Origin: Paramacrobiotus metropolitanus
Taxonomy: Eukaryota; Tardigrada; Eutardigrada; Parachela; Macrobiotidae
Assembly (NCBI RefSeq): GCF_019649055.1
Contig: NW_026570290.1
Location: 124,001-188,000 of the forward strand
Direction of reading: 5' to 3'
DNA: 64,000 nucleotides
A program made the translations under genes and the position numbers. This document shows, in pieces, positions 12,310 through 23,526 of this stretch. The notes beneath the pieces were generated by a model that saw only the letters and a list, made by a program, of their open reading frames with translations, was not told the DNA's origin and searched no databases. Positions within the stretch are counted from its first letter, which is position 1; every line of letters starts with the position of its first letter.

Positions 12310-15300
12310 ACTTATATTCCACTTTTACCAGCTATTTATTGTCTTTTTTTTGTGGTTAATTATTTTGTGGTTAATTATTAATTTTGTGGTAATGTTCGGT
12401 ATTCCTACGGATGAAAGTCCGGGAGTCGCTGCAATGTTCACTGGGCCTTGAACGACACTACTTGGGGGGAACTTTTGTGAACCCCAGGTAATCGGGTATG
12501 TCGTTTCTCGCTGGTCGATGTCATATTTCTATTTTTGTGGAGCTGTTTTTCTGGGCTTTTAACACATTTGTAGCTCTTGGGTCCTGGTGAAATGGCGAAA
12601 GATCAACGATGTCAGTACTGCCAGAACCTGTTCGCCAAAGGCGCAGGGTTCGCCAACCACGTCAAGGCCTGCAGCAAGAAAGTTCATGCCCGACAGCCCT
12701 CGCTTGTTCCCCAGTCCGACTCTGACCAACACCCCCTTCGGTTTCTCCTGTCCGGGACACATTATACCCTCCCGAAGAGAGTGCCAAAAACAGTCCGACG
12801 CTCGTGTGCACAGGCCCTGACCCAACTCCTCCGTAAATGTGTACGTGATAACTCTTCCGCGTCTTGGATAGATTTGCTGCTTTTTGGTTCAAGAGCGCTA
12901 TCTTTACCTGCCACGAAGTCACTCCGAAAGGAATCGCTGCCTTCCATTATTCAGAGGAACCTGACCGATCTATCTCGCCACCATCATCCTCCCCGCACAC
13001 GTCCTAGCGGTGATACAACCCGTAAACGCGAATTGAATGAAGAGCGATTGACGGCTTTGGCCACATCCCTGTTGCAAAACAATAATGTGCGACGGGCTGT
13101 TGGAGTAGTAATGGGTGAAGACGCTCTTGCCCCGATGAATGCGGACACTCTGGAAGCCCTACGCGATAAGCATCCTCCGGAGCCCGAAGACAGTGATTAT
13201 CCTCCGCCGCCTGAGCAGTTACAGAAGCCTCCTTTTGTCACCCCTGCTGAAGTTTTGCAGGCCGTTCTAAGCTTTCCTTCTGGATCTGCTGGTGGTTGCT
13301 CGGACTTACGGCCACAACACCTTAAAGATATGTTGTGTGGGCCTGGAGCGGTGGAAAGTGAACTGTGCTCTGCTTTGACTGATTTTGTTAACCATGTACT
13401 GCACAACGACATCCCCGAAGATATCAGGCCTTTCTTTTTTGGCGCCAATCTAATCCCATTGGCTAAGAAAGACGGAGGTATACGTCCCATCGCCGTCGGA
13501 GAAACCTTCAGACGTTTAGTCTCGAAAATGGTGAGCCAGAGGTGCACGGATAAGATGAAGGAGCTGTGCAACCGAGTCCAGTTTGGTTTTGGGACTAAGG
13601 GCGGAGCCGAGGCCATTATTCACGGGATGCGGGCCTATTTGGAAACTCCCCATACGGAAGCTCGGGTCATTGTTAAACTATATTTTAAAAACGCTTTCAA
13701 TATGTTGAGACGGGACGCACTGTTAAGAGCTGTTCGTGAACATTTCCCCGCATACTACAGCTTTTTTTGGCAGTCCTATCGCTTCAGCAGTCATTTGGTG
13801 TGTGGAGAAGAAGCGTTGTTGTCCGCCCGGGGAGTGCAGCAAGGTGAGTTAGGTGACCCATCTGGCCCGCTTGGATATAGCCTAGCCACGTTACCGTTGT
13901 TCCCTGACTTGGACTGCGAATTGTATTTTGCCTTTCTTGATGATGTTACGCTGGCCGGGACCGTAGAAAAAGTGATGTCAGCCATTAAGCGGATACAGGA
14001 AAAAGCGGCGAAATTGGGTCTGGAGTTGAATTTCAGGAAATGCGAATTCTTTCCAGTCGTAACGAGCGATGCTGAAGAAGCGCATATCCGTAGATCTCTG
14101 CTAAGCTGCTGGCCGGAGATGTTACAACTAAGTGCCGAGAATTTCTCTCTGTTGGGAGCACGGATGACATCTTCTGCATGCGCGGGATTTTTGGCTGGAA
14201 AAACGAAGCAACTCCAAAATTTCGTCCAGCGTCTGAAAAAGCTACCGGCACACTACAGTCTCTTTCTTCTAAAAAACTGCCTCAGCATTCTAAAAGTTTT
14301 ATACGGGTTGCGAACTTCACGTAGTTATGAACACGCGCAACTGTTGAAAGAATATGACGAAATGTTGCGGTTGGGGGTGGAGCAGCTGGTCAACGTAAAA
14401 ATTTCCGAAGCTCAGTGGACGCAGATATCTCTTCCAGTACGGCGTGGGGGTTTGGGAACGCGACGCATAGAGACATTAGCTGTTTGTGCCTATTTGGCAT
14501 CGGTGTACTCTGTGCAACACATCGTTTCCGAACTTTATCAGCCAACTGAGGAGTGTCTGACGAAAACAGCTCAGGAAACCTGGGTACAGCTGACAGAAGG
14601 TGAGATTCCGGCAGAATTCCTTCGAAAGTTTCAGTTTGCATGGGACAGCCCAGTGATTGATCGGGATATTTCCATCCTGATGTCATCCACTGAAGGCAAC
14701 GACCGCGCTAGGGCAGTCTTGCTGGCTGCCTTAAACAAAGATTCGAGAGCGTGGTTAAATGCGTTGCCTGCGCCATGTTTGGGCACCTTCCTAAGGGACG
14801 ACGATGTGAGAATTGGTGTAGCCCTGCGCTTTGGATTACCGGTAGTGGTGGCACACAATTGCATCGCGTGCGGTACACAAGTCGAAACCAATGGTCATCA
14901 CGGGCTATCATGCAATAAATCAACCAAAGGACGATGGGCGCGGCATAAGGAAATGAACAGCATCGCAAAGAATTGTTGCGAAAGCGCTGGTTTTCCTTGT
15001 CAGCTGGAACCGACTGGGCTATCCAGCACAGACGGGAAAAGACCCGACGGGATGACGCTGATACCTGTTCGCCAAGGCAGACCGCTTGTTTGGGATGTAA
15101 CAAGCTGGTGTACTGTTGCAGATTCCCACGTCGCCGCAAGCTCGAAAAATCCGGAAGTGTGTCCCAACTGGCAGAAAATTCCAAGCGCCGGACGTATTCT
15201 TTTTTTGAATACGGTTACCTCTTTTATCCCCTGGTTATTGAGACACTGGGAGTTTTTGGCCCTGCCTTCAGTGAAATGCTGCATTTCATGGGCCGCAAGA

Positions 15301-15536
15301 TTCGGGACATAACGGGCGAAGCGCGTTCTACTGCTTTTCTCAAGCAGCGTTTTAGTTTAGCTGTTGTTAAGGGAAATGCTACGGCTGTTTTGAGTACATT
15401 GCCTTTTAATCCGAGAGAGGATAAGGATTTTGGTTGTTTTTTTAATGTTTAATTTTTAACTATTAAGTAGTGTACCAGCGCTTGCAATTATTGCTATTTG
15501 GGTTGCTATTGCCAATAAAGGTATTTATTCTACCCC
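12310..15536 (+). mobile_element. R2-like non-LTR retrotransposon (LINE) in intron 1 of LRS3
   Basis: The element includes a 5' leader of about 280 bases, one long reading frame, and a 3' end with AATAAA (15514-15519) but no poly-A tail. TATTCTACCCC occurs just before it (12299-12309) and again at its end (15526-15536), so these 11 bases look like a target-site duplication. The 3' end carries repeated TTGCTATT units. The architecture is a zinc finger, reverse transcriptase, CCHC knuckle and restriction-like endonuclease, which is that of R2-group LINEs; I cannot name the clade. Exact ends are uncertain by some tens of bases. Confidence 0.8.
12592..15452 (+). pseudogene. LINE protein: zinc finger, reverse transcriptase, restriction-like endonuclease
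   Basis: From ATG 12592 the frame runs about 906 codons to 15312. It has an N-terminal C-X2-C-X12-H-X3-C finger, then reverse transcriptase with motif C FLDDVTLAG (Asp 450 and 451). The knuckle CIACGTQVETNGHHGLSC is C-X2-C-X8-H-X4-C. The endonuclease core RPDG...LVWDVT is P-D-X15-D. Two lesions are visible. Motif A reads KLYFKNAFN, where relatives have an aspartate for the tyrosine (codon TAT at 13681-13683). The conserved C-terminus (FYPLVIETLG, GRKIRDITGEA) continues in another frame from about 15140-15175 to 15452, so a frameshift separates it from the endonuclease core. The enzyme would be inactive in reverse transcription. Confidence 0.85.
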
Positions 15537-16637
15537 TATTAATATCTATGCTCACCTTGATTTATGTTTCTAGAACAATTTCGCCTGGTTTTTGCTTATA
15601 CGTATGTACTTTATAGTACATTCTTAATAGATGGGCATACGGATCTGGAAACCGATTGCAATATCCCTCCAAACATGTCTCAAACGAATGTTGTGGACCC
15701 AATAGCATTTCCGTTTCGAAGCGATCTGTTGACACGAGAGGAATGCCTGCTTTATGCCAACTTGAGTCATAACGGTGCAATCTGCAGTCCGGTTTTCAGC
15801 GTCCAAGAATGCGAGAAGTCATCGAACGATGAACATCTGTTGACACCACCCTCTCGAACATACATCGATATTAGATGTTCTTGGGAGAATCGTACTCTTC
15901 TGAGCGATACTACGAAGAATATCCATTTAATCAGCCCAACACGAGCTATCATCATCAAATTGAAGGAGCGCAACGATTCTGTCGATCCAGTCCATCCGGA
16001 GGTCATTAGCCCGATTCGAAACCAGCTCATCGAGTTCCGCGTCAGAAGTCCGCACAACATTCATCAGTGCCAAGATATACGACACCGGGATGCTGCCGAA
16101 TTTAATACTGCTCAGGATTGAATCTGGGTTGCGTTTAGAGATCCAAAAGAAACATTTCTCGAGGATGCCCCACATACGAAGCATTACATTCGCGGACTGC
16201 ACTATTGCAGCGCTGGAGCCGTACACTTTCACTGATTTACAACAGTTGCAGAGCTTATCGCTCGAAGACCGCGTCGGTTACAATCTATATCAAATCGAGC
16301 ACTATGATGCCTGGGCGCAACCTGACTTCTATCCGGACACACTAACTCACTAAGTAACGCGAGTTTGGAAGTTTTCCGACAGTTGCACTGTGATTGCTCC
16401 TACGCCTGGTATCGCAATTTCCTCAAGCGGAAACCCGATCTAATTTCCAGCAAGAGACAGGGCGAAGTTGCGAAAATAGGTAACTATATGACACCTTCTG
16501 TTAATATGGTTTTTACAATTTCGGCAGCTGTGCTCCGAGTTGATTACGCGCAAAACCTGACTTTCAGCAATGTGGGTCGTAATATGGGTGGTAGCCAGTA
16601 TTCTTATAACACATCTTGCTATAATTTGAAGCGTTGA

Positions 16638-17446
16638 TGAGAACTTGAGCTTTTACGGTATTATCTGTCTAGAGCATTTTCTAAGTCGTTGTTTCTCGTT
16701 GCTTTTCTAAGTCGCAAGCTTTGGTGGCAATCGGAAAACGGTGTGCGGTAAGATTGGAATCGAGTTCTTAGCGCTTGCAAGTTGCAATGATTACTGTACA
16801 TCACGATCACAAAGTTGTGTGCCAGTAGAGCCTCTTATTTTAATTTTGCAGAATCAGTTGATACAAAATTTCAGGGTTAGAATTGTTTAATATTATGAAC
16901 ACTGAACTCAGTAAAAGTATTGTGATGCCACATCAATTGCAGACAGTTTCCCGCGCCATCTGACATAGAACATAAGTAAGTATTACAATAAAAATGTGGC
17001 AGTCCTTACTTTTGCGGTGAATTCACTGTTATTACAGTATATGATTGCCTACTGTCTACATGGAGCATTCGTGTAATTCAGTGTAGAACATAAGTACGAG
17101 GTAGATTTCTCAATTTACTGTTTAAATGGGCGATGGAGCGATTTGAATTTCTTGCAAGTTGAAGACAATTTCTAGGTATGCTCGCGAGCCACTTTTTGTG
17201 TTTTTTTATTGATATTTCGTAGTCCTCACACAATTATAATATTGTAGCCAAACTAGCATTAGCTTCGGTTACTGCACAGCACTTAGCTTGCGCATGTACT
17301 GGAAAAAGTATGTGCGCAAGTACTGTGCAATAACCGAAGCCACACAGGCTGTGCAGACCTCTACTTACTACTTAACATTCCATAAAACAGCTAATTCCGT
17401 TCCGTTCTCAGTTTGTTTTATTAGCGACATTTCTGTCAGCAATACC
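16638..17446. other. Intergenic, LRS3 to LRS4
   Basis: No gene. It contains a degraded LRS upstream block near 17105 (TTTCTCAA, then GATTTGAATTTCTTGC) and a long hairpin at 17262-17340. Confidence 0.4.
17262..17340. repeat. Imperfect hairpin with arms of about 35 bases
   Basis: GCTTCGGTTACTGCACAG at 17262 is mirrored by CTGTGCAATAACCGAAGC ending at 17340. The inner arms also pair (CTTGCGCATGTACT against AGTATGTGCGCAAG). It lies about 110 bases before the LRS4 start codon. Confidence 0.6.
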
Positions 17447-18738
17447 ATGAAATTACTGTTGACATTTTTCATCAGCGTCATCGTGCTCCAAGCCTTTCCT
17501 GCGAATGGTAAATGTATATTCTCATTCCTTATGCTGCAAATCAAAATAATTTTGCTGGAATTAAATAATTACGATCAAGTGATTGCTTTATGCACCAAGA
17601 TTAAAGAGCAGTAGCGTCACTGATCAATCCGATATTTCTTTTAACGTTTTTCTAGCGATATTAATTTCAAATTATAGTCCAGTCTTCCTGCTCGACTTCC
17701 CTACATAATGCAGGGATGCAAGTGGACCTGGTAACCGACTGTAATACACCACAAACGTCCCACAACCGACTGCTCTGGAGCCGATAACATTTCAATTTCA
17801 GAAAGATTCGTTAACACGAGGTGAATGTCTGATATGTGCCACCTTGAGACAAAATGGCACCATCCGCAGTCCGGTTTTCGCCCACGAATGTGAGCGTTCA
17901 TCGGATAACCAGTATCTACTGAAACCACTCTCTAGAATATATATCGATGTCAGATGTTCATGGGAGCATCGAACCCTTTTAACTGCGTAATAGTACACAG
18001 AAGATTCGCCTAATCAGCCGAACACGCGCTGCCATCATCAGCAGCAGGAGCGCAGCGATTGTCTCGATCCCGTCCACCCGGAGGTCATCAACCCAGTTCA
18101 AAACCAGCTCATCCAACTCATGCTCGTCCAGCTCATGTCTCAGAAGTGCGTACAACGCAAATCTGCGCAAAGATGTGCGACATTGGAATGCTGTCAAGCC
18201 TGATATTTCTCGGAATTCAGTCTGCGCTGGGCTTAGAGATCCAGAAGAAACATTTTTCGCGGATGCCACAAATACGCAACAATGGAGCGTCACATTCGCG
18301 CACTGCACTATTGCAGCGTTGGGGTCGTACATTTTCAGTGACTTACCACACGTGCAGAGCTTATCACTGGAAGATGGTTGCAGCTCAGATCTGTCTCTGA
18401 TCGACGACTTTCCCAATGCGTCTAAAAAGCGCCGCCGGCTCTATCTGTACATGTTCAGTGATAAAGGTCGAGAAATGATCCGGAAGCCGCATGGTGAGTG
18501 CTCGTATGCATGATACCGTTAGTTTCTCAAGAAAAACCCAGGTCTTATTGCACGTAAGGAGAGAGGAGAAATTGACGTTACAGGAAGTTACCAATCACCC
18601 CTTGTTTATACAGGGGTGCATTTCGGGTGTGCTGAGTGTGGATTGCGCGCAAAATTTTGACTGCCACTGTATTTCAGATAAACAATATTGCCGGCCACGA
18701 GTATTCGTAGGACACTTCTTGCTATGGCCTACAATGCC
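17447..18738 (+). pseudogene. LRS4 pseudogene, heavily decayed
   Basis: The leader exon (17447-17507) is still well formed and nearly the same as in LRS7, with donor GTAAATG. Exon 2 starts at 17714. It carries at least five disruptions, including an early frameshift after the NTP segment, stops around 17990 and 18510, and further indels. Recognisable islands include HFSRMPQIR and LPHVQSLSLEDG. From about 18600 on, the sequence matches the end of LRS1 (KQYCRPRVF arises from a frame-shifted copy of the LRS1 tail) rather than that of LRS7. The copy is therefore a mosaic, by gene conversion or unequal crossing-over. Confidence 0.85.
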
Positions 18739-19494
18739 GATAAGAATTTTCGCTTTTTTGTGCATTTGAGGCAAAACGTGAGGCCGAGTATGCGCCGTAT
18801 ATTATCAAAATTAGATCGGAGTGTTACATTAAATGTTTTGGTAAATGTTCTGGTTTTGTGTTTAAAGGCCATCGCGCAGCGAATTAATATAATCCGCATT
18901 GGCCATGCTCTGTTTGAGAAGTGTTGCGTATGTAGTAACAATACCCAAATGGCAAATACATTGGTTTTGCCCGCCATTTATATTCTTGATCAAGGCAACA
19001 ATCTGGTCTACAGTACATGCGGGAACAGCTACATAGGCAGCTACAACTACGGTACATGCGGGAATATGAATGTGCTGCCAGTGTAATTATGCATGTACAT
19101 TTCTTGACATGTCCCAAAAAAGGGCACCACAATTAGAGGGCATAACCGATAATTATTAGCAACATTGCGATGACTACTGTACATATAGCACCAGCAGATA
19201 TTCTCTCGCGATAACCATGCGAGGGACGATAATAATCAGTCCAAAAAATGAAGTGAGGTTTTAAGTGTGGCCTTCGAAAGCTGTAAGCATGCGAGTTCCT
19301 TGTTCGTTAGATTTTCTTGGATTCTCAACATACCAGTACTGGCAGTACAGACTAAATAAGCATACCAGCGGAGTATAGCCGGCTACCTCGGCCAAAAGAT
19401 TATTCCACTCGAACAGCTGCTTCGTACCCCAGACGGCACCATCGTACAGTGTGAAACCAATAATAGGGAATGTCTTCTTGAATTCGCGCGCCAG

Positions 19495-19572
19495 TTCTTA
19501 TTCTGTACATAAAAACATTCTTATTCTGTACATACATTCGGTTCTTATTCTGTACATTCTTATTCTGTACAT
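19495..19572. repeat. Four copies of TTCTTATTCTGTACAT
   Basis: Exact 16-base copies start at 19495, 19518, 19542 and 19557, with spacers of 7, 8 and no bases. Confidence 0.8.
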
Positions 19573-20434
19573 ATAAACGAGTCGAATATATTACTCGTAC
19601 GAGTATAGTATAACTCGCAGAACATACTGGAAAAGCGTCTGCACTCTATGGACCGATACCATTCCGGCATTCTGTGCAGTATGCATTAGTTAATCATGCT
19701 TTTACGTGGAAGGTTAAGTAACCAGGTACGTTTCTGAAATCTCTGAAAAAAACGAATGTTATGCTCAGGAAACGGACGGAGTCCAAATCACAGACCACTT
19801 CACGTTTGCTTCACAGAAACTTTTTTAAAATGTTTAAACCACATGTTTTTTAGAATGTTTAAACCACCAGCACAGTTGAACAAATGATTTTAACGCCAAT
19901 ATGTTTAAGTCATCGTGTGGTACAGTATCATAAACAGTACAAGAATTTCTTTGCGCACGAAAATTACGACAGGTGTTAGTTCACAAACGGGTACCATGTA
20001 CCAGATAACCAGATAATTTAATTCTGGGCAGCGCGTTGAACACCACCACGAACCTTTGGCAGCACTGCACTAGTGCCGGTGACTTCGGTAATAGTCTGTG
20101 CGATCCAAGTGCCAGCTAACCTGCAGGATGACTGCGGCATAGCTCTTGCGTCTGAAAATCCTGAATGGTGAATGACAGTACACAGAAGTGACAGCCACGG
20201 GTGCGGTTGGTGTCGCCATTTACAGTCAAACATCGAACCCACTAACGTCTTCTTTGACTAAACGCACGTTATTCCGAGATTAATTATCCTGAAACGGATC
20301 TGCATGTTAAAAATCTACGGAACTTGCACTGCTGTCTCCCATCCAACATGGCTGCAGCAAAAAGCTGCTCGTTTGACAACGGCAGTTCGCGTTGTTGTCA
20401 ATGTGAATAAAATTAATCACCGAAACTTAATTGA

Positions 20435-20470
20435 TTTTCTCAAGCGATCGGTTTGCGATTGATCGATAAG
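20435..20470 (+). promoter_or_regulatory. Conserved upstream block of the LRS genes (LRS5 copy)
   Basis: TTTTCTCAAGCGATCGGTTT then GCGATTGATCGATAAG lies about 278 bases before the LRS5 ATG. It is followed, as at LRS3, by a second shared block containing TCCTTGAA.TGGCTC.TTAG. Compare the LRS3 copy at 11895. Confidence 0.4.
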
Positions 20471-20712
20471 AACCCCTCGCGAAGTTTAGATCATATCAGT
20501 GTTCACAATATGGCTTGTCTCCTTGAACTGGCTCCTTAGTCCTTAAGTATAAAACATCAGGCATACGAGCTTCGGTTGCTGTATCGGTAAACAATAGTAA
20601 CTGATACAAACACGTACCTTTCATCAGTGAAATAATAATTATTTCACTAAAAACTTATTCTATACTTCCGGTCCCATCTTATCTTGTTATACATATTTCC
20701 AATAGCAGCACC

Positions 20713-21843
20713 ATGAAATTACTGCAGACGTTGCTAATAAACATTATTCTGTTCCCGGCCTGTCTTATGCACGGTAAATATATTCTATGCTCATCTTTAA
20801 CTATTTCCCTGAAAGAGTAATTGATAGCTTATCCCGTCTTAACAGATGGTCATACGGATCTGGAAACCGATTGCAACACCTTTCCAAACATCGCTCAAAC
20901 GACTGCCGTGGAACCGATAGCGTTTCCGTTTCGGACTGATTTGTTGACACGAGAAGAATGCCTGCTCTATGCCGAACTGAGCCAGAATGGCGCTATTTGT
21001 AGTCCAGTTTTTGATGTCGAAGAATGCGAGAAGACATCGAATGACGAGTTCTTGTTGACACCACCCTCTCGGTCATACATCGATGTAAGATGCTCATGGG
21101 AAAATCGTACCATTCTGAGCAATATTACAAAGAACATCCATTTGATCAGTCCAACACGAGCGGCTATCATCATGTTGAAGGAGCGCAGCGATTCTTTCGA
21201 TCCAGTCCACGCGGAGGTCATTGGACCGATTCGAAAACAGCTCGTCGAATTACGCGTCCCGGAAATCCGCACCACAATTATCAGTGCAAAGATATACGAC
21301 ATTGGGATGCTACCGAATCTAATACTGCTGGGAATTGGATCTGGACTGCGCTTAGAGATCCAAAAGAAACATTTCTCGCGGATGCCACAGATACGCAGCA
21401 TTACATTCTCGGGCTGCACTATTGCAGCGCTCGAGCCGTACACTTTCACTGATTTACCGCACTTGCAGAGCTTATCGCTCGAAGACGGCGTCGGTTATAA
21501 TCTATACCAAATCGAGAAATACGATGCCGCGATGCGCCGCGTCCATTCGGGCATGCTGAGTGACGAGGATTTAGAGATGTTCCGGAAACTGCACTGTGAT
21601 TGTTCCTACGCTTGGTATCGCAATTTTCTCAAGCAGAAACCCGATCTGATTTCCGATAAGAGAAAAGGAGAAGTTGCGATTGTAGGAAACTATATGACAC
21701 CATCTGTTGACATGATTTTTGCATTTTTGGCTGCGGTGCTCAGAGTTGACTGCGCGCAAAATCTAACTTATACCAATGTTGAGCGTACCATGGGTGGTAG
21801 CCAGTATTCCTACAACACATCTTGCTATAATTTACAGTGCTGA
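20713..21843 (+). CDS. LRS5, secreted cysteine- and leucine-rich protein (intact)
   Basis: Exon 1 is 20713-20773 (MKLLQTLLINIILFPACLMH, a clear signal peptide), the intron is 72 bases, and exon 2 is 20846-21843. The junction makes Asp and the mature protein starts DGHTDLETDCN. The product is about 352 residues. Its order is an N-terminal five-cysteine domain (mature 1-110), a bridging segment with PIRKQLVELRV, leucine-rich repeats (LPNLILLGIGSGLRLEIQ, FSRMPQIRSI, LPHLQSLSLEDGVGYN), the CDC cap and the end NTSCYNLQC. Several N-glycosylation sequons (ENRT, SNIT, QNLT) fit a secreted protein. Its close relatives are LRS3, LRS6 and LRS7. No damage is seen. The ligand and role are unknown. Confidence 0.87.
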
Positions 21844-23526
21844 GAAAAATTAGAATTTCGAAAATTAGAATTTCGGTGTTTTGTCAGGCATCTTTATCCC
21901 ACATTAAATTTTATCTTTGCAGACCAGAATGAGGTATCTCCGACCGTGGTTACCGTGGTATGAGAACGTGGTATCTCCGACTTTGACAGTGATCTGATTT
22001 TGCCGAAATCGTTTAATTAAAAACGTTTAAGAACAAAATCTCGTTAACGGGAATCTTAAATCGCTTTTAAAGATTCTTGCGGCAAAAAGATTATCAAGTA
22101 CTAGAAAAACGCACCAAATGATTCAATGGAAGGTCAGTCTACCATTCCGGCATTCTATACACTGTTCATCTGTAATGCAGAGCCTCGAATTTTGTGGCTA
22201 AGTACCCCCAAGATAAATTTCTGAATCTCTGAAATGCTTCATGTAGTGGTCAGGATATTGATGAAGTCGAAATATTAGACCGCCTCTCGTTTGGTGGACA
22301 GCGATGGTTTTAGAAAGTTCCTTTTATTATGGCACACGTCAGCAACCGGTTGTTGAGGCACAAATCATTTGTGCCAGTGCGCCGATACATTTAAATTATG
22401 TTACGTCGGCATATGTAAATTCAGTCATTGGGCTGTAGAATATTAATACTATAATACGATATACAACCTTTGCGTGCGAACGTTCCGGTGATGTACGTTC
22501 TGGAAATTGGTGCCATGTACCGGATAATCTAATTCTGGGCAATCGTGTAGTCACTAAATGAACAAGCATCAGTATTACGTCCGGGGAAACACAGTGTCCA
22601 GACCCTTTACTGCACACATGACTGTTACCATTCTCAAAAAATACACCACAGCCTCACCTGTGGCACGTTTCGCACCAAAGGAAAAAACTGGGTCGTTTTT
22701 TTTCTTCCTGTAGGCACGGTAGACATCTGCATACAGGCTGTAGACACCATATAGTCATGCCGGTAGTCACCTGATGTCTGCAGCAGTGACACCAGTCGGG
22801 AACAAAAACTTGACAGTGTCTACATGGTGTCTAGTTCTACAGGTTGTCTACAGATGTCAGATGACTACAGTGACTACAAGAAGAAAAAACACGTTTTTGG
22901 TTTTTTCTTTGGTACGAAACGTTCCAAGTTTAATGCATGTACACCGCACCAATCGATGGAAAGTTAGAGTTGGCAACGCCTGGGGCCAGCACTTTGCATC
23001 TACTGAAAAACAACTCAAAATGGTGCATTTCGGAAAATATAGCGTCATGCATTTTTGTTAATTACGATGGCGTCATAACAATGTATGCCGTTAAAGTCCT
23101 ACGGAAGCTGGACTACTTTTCTTCCCATTCGAGTATTCGACCATCCTGCAGGATGATTGACGCTGCCAGTTTGATAGCGGTAGTTCGTATTTAACTGGTA
23201 AAAGATTAAAAAATGCTCTGATTTTCCCAAGTGACAACCTTACGATCGAACGATATGAATTTCCCCAAAGCTGGAGATAATATCTCAGTTGGCCATGTCG
23301 TATAAGGAAAGACGGCTTCTAGCCTTCTAGGTCCTTATACCGTATGTATTGTCCTGTATATTATAATAATTATTATAAGGCACACTTTAAGCACTGTAGC
23401 ACATACAGAGTAATTGCTAGTGACTCTTCCACTCCCTGGTACTGAAGTAGTGCACCACTCCGAAAAGTGCTCCGCATATCCGGACCCTCGCCTCATTCTT
23501 TTACCGAGACGTGTATTAGTTTCGCC
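21844..23526. other. Intergenic, LRS5 to LRS6
   Basis: No supported gene. It holds DNA duplicated from before LRS5 (22.13-22.56 kb), an inverted-repeat element at 22662-22928, and a degraded upstream block near 23221-23280 (GATATGAATTTC, GGAGATAATATCTC). Confidence 0.45.
22662..22928. mobile_element. Short inverted-repeat (foldback/MITE-like) element
   Basis: The left arm starts GGCACGTTTCGCACCAAAGG and the right arm, reversed, GGAACGTTTCGTACCAAAG. Both arms continue through a T-rich block, a TTCTTC.TGTAG block and repeated GTGTCTAC/GTAGACA words. The arms are about 75 bases with several mismatches. There is no coding capacity, and the target duplication is not resolved. Confidence 0.55.

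Larger units (their letters stand above)
12161..16637 (+). pseudogene. LRS3 pseudogene, intron 1 carries a LINE
   Basis: The leader exon ends at 12245 (donor GTAAGC) and exon 2 starts at 15631 (acceptor TTAATAG), so the intron is about 3.4 kb and holds the whole LINE. The ATG used by the paralogues is CTG here (12185); an in-frame ATG at 12161 adds eight residues. Exon 2 follows the LRS5 sequence closely but has a two-base deletion near 16045. A second disruption with stops lies near 16340-16365, where the segment before the LHCDCSYAWYRNFL cap is scrambled. The last part (16365-16637) is readable to NTSCYNLK. Damage in exon 2 makes this a pseudogene whether or not the LINE insertion itself harmed splicing. 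Confidence 0.85.
18739..20712. other. Intergenic with relic of an LRS1-LRS2-type spacer
   Basis: No gene. 18.75-19.48 kb parallels the DNA between LRS1 and LRS2, but no LRS2-like gene follows. A TTCTTATTCTGTACAT tandem repeat comes next. 19.65-20.05 kb has a counterpart upstream of LRS6 (22.13-22.56 kb). The conserved upstream block lies at 20435-20470. Confidence 0.5.

Noticed and set aside
14708-15184. Minus-strand frames inside the LINE
   Set aside because: They are antisense to the well-supported LINE coding frame.
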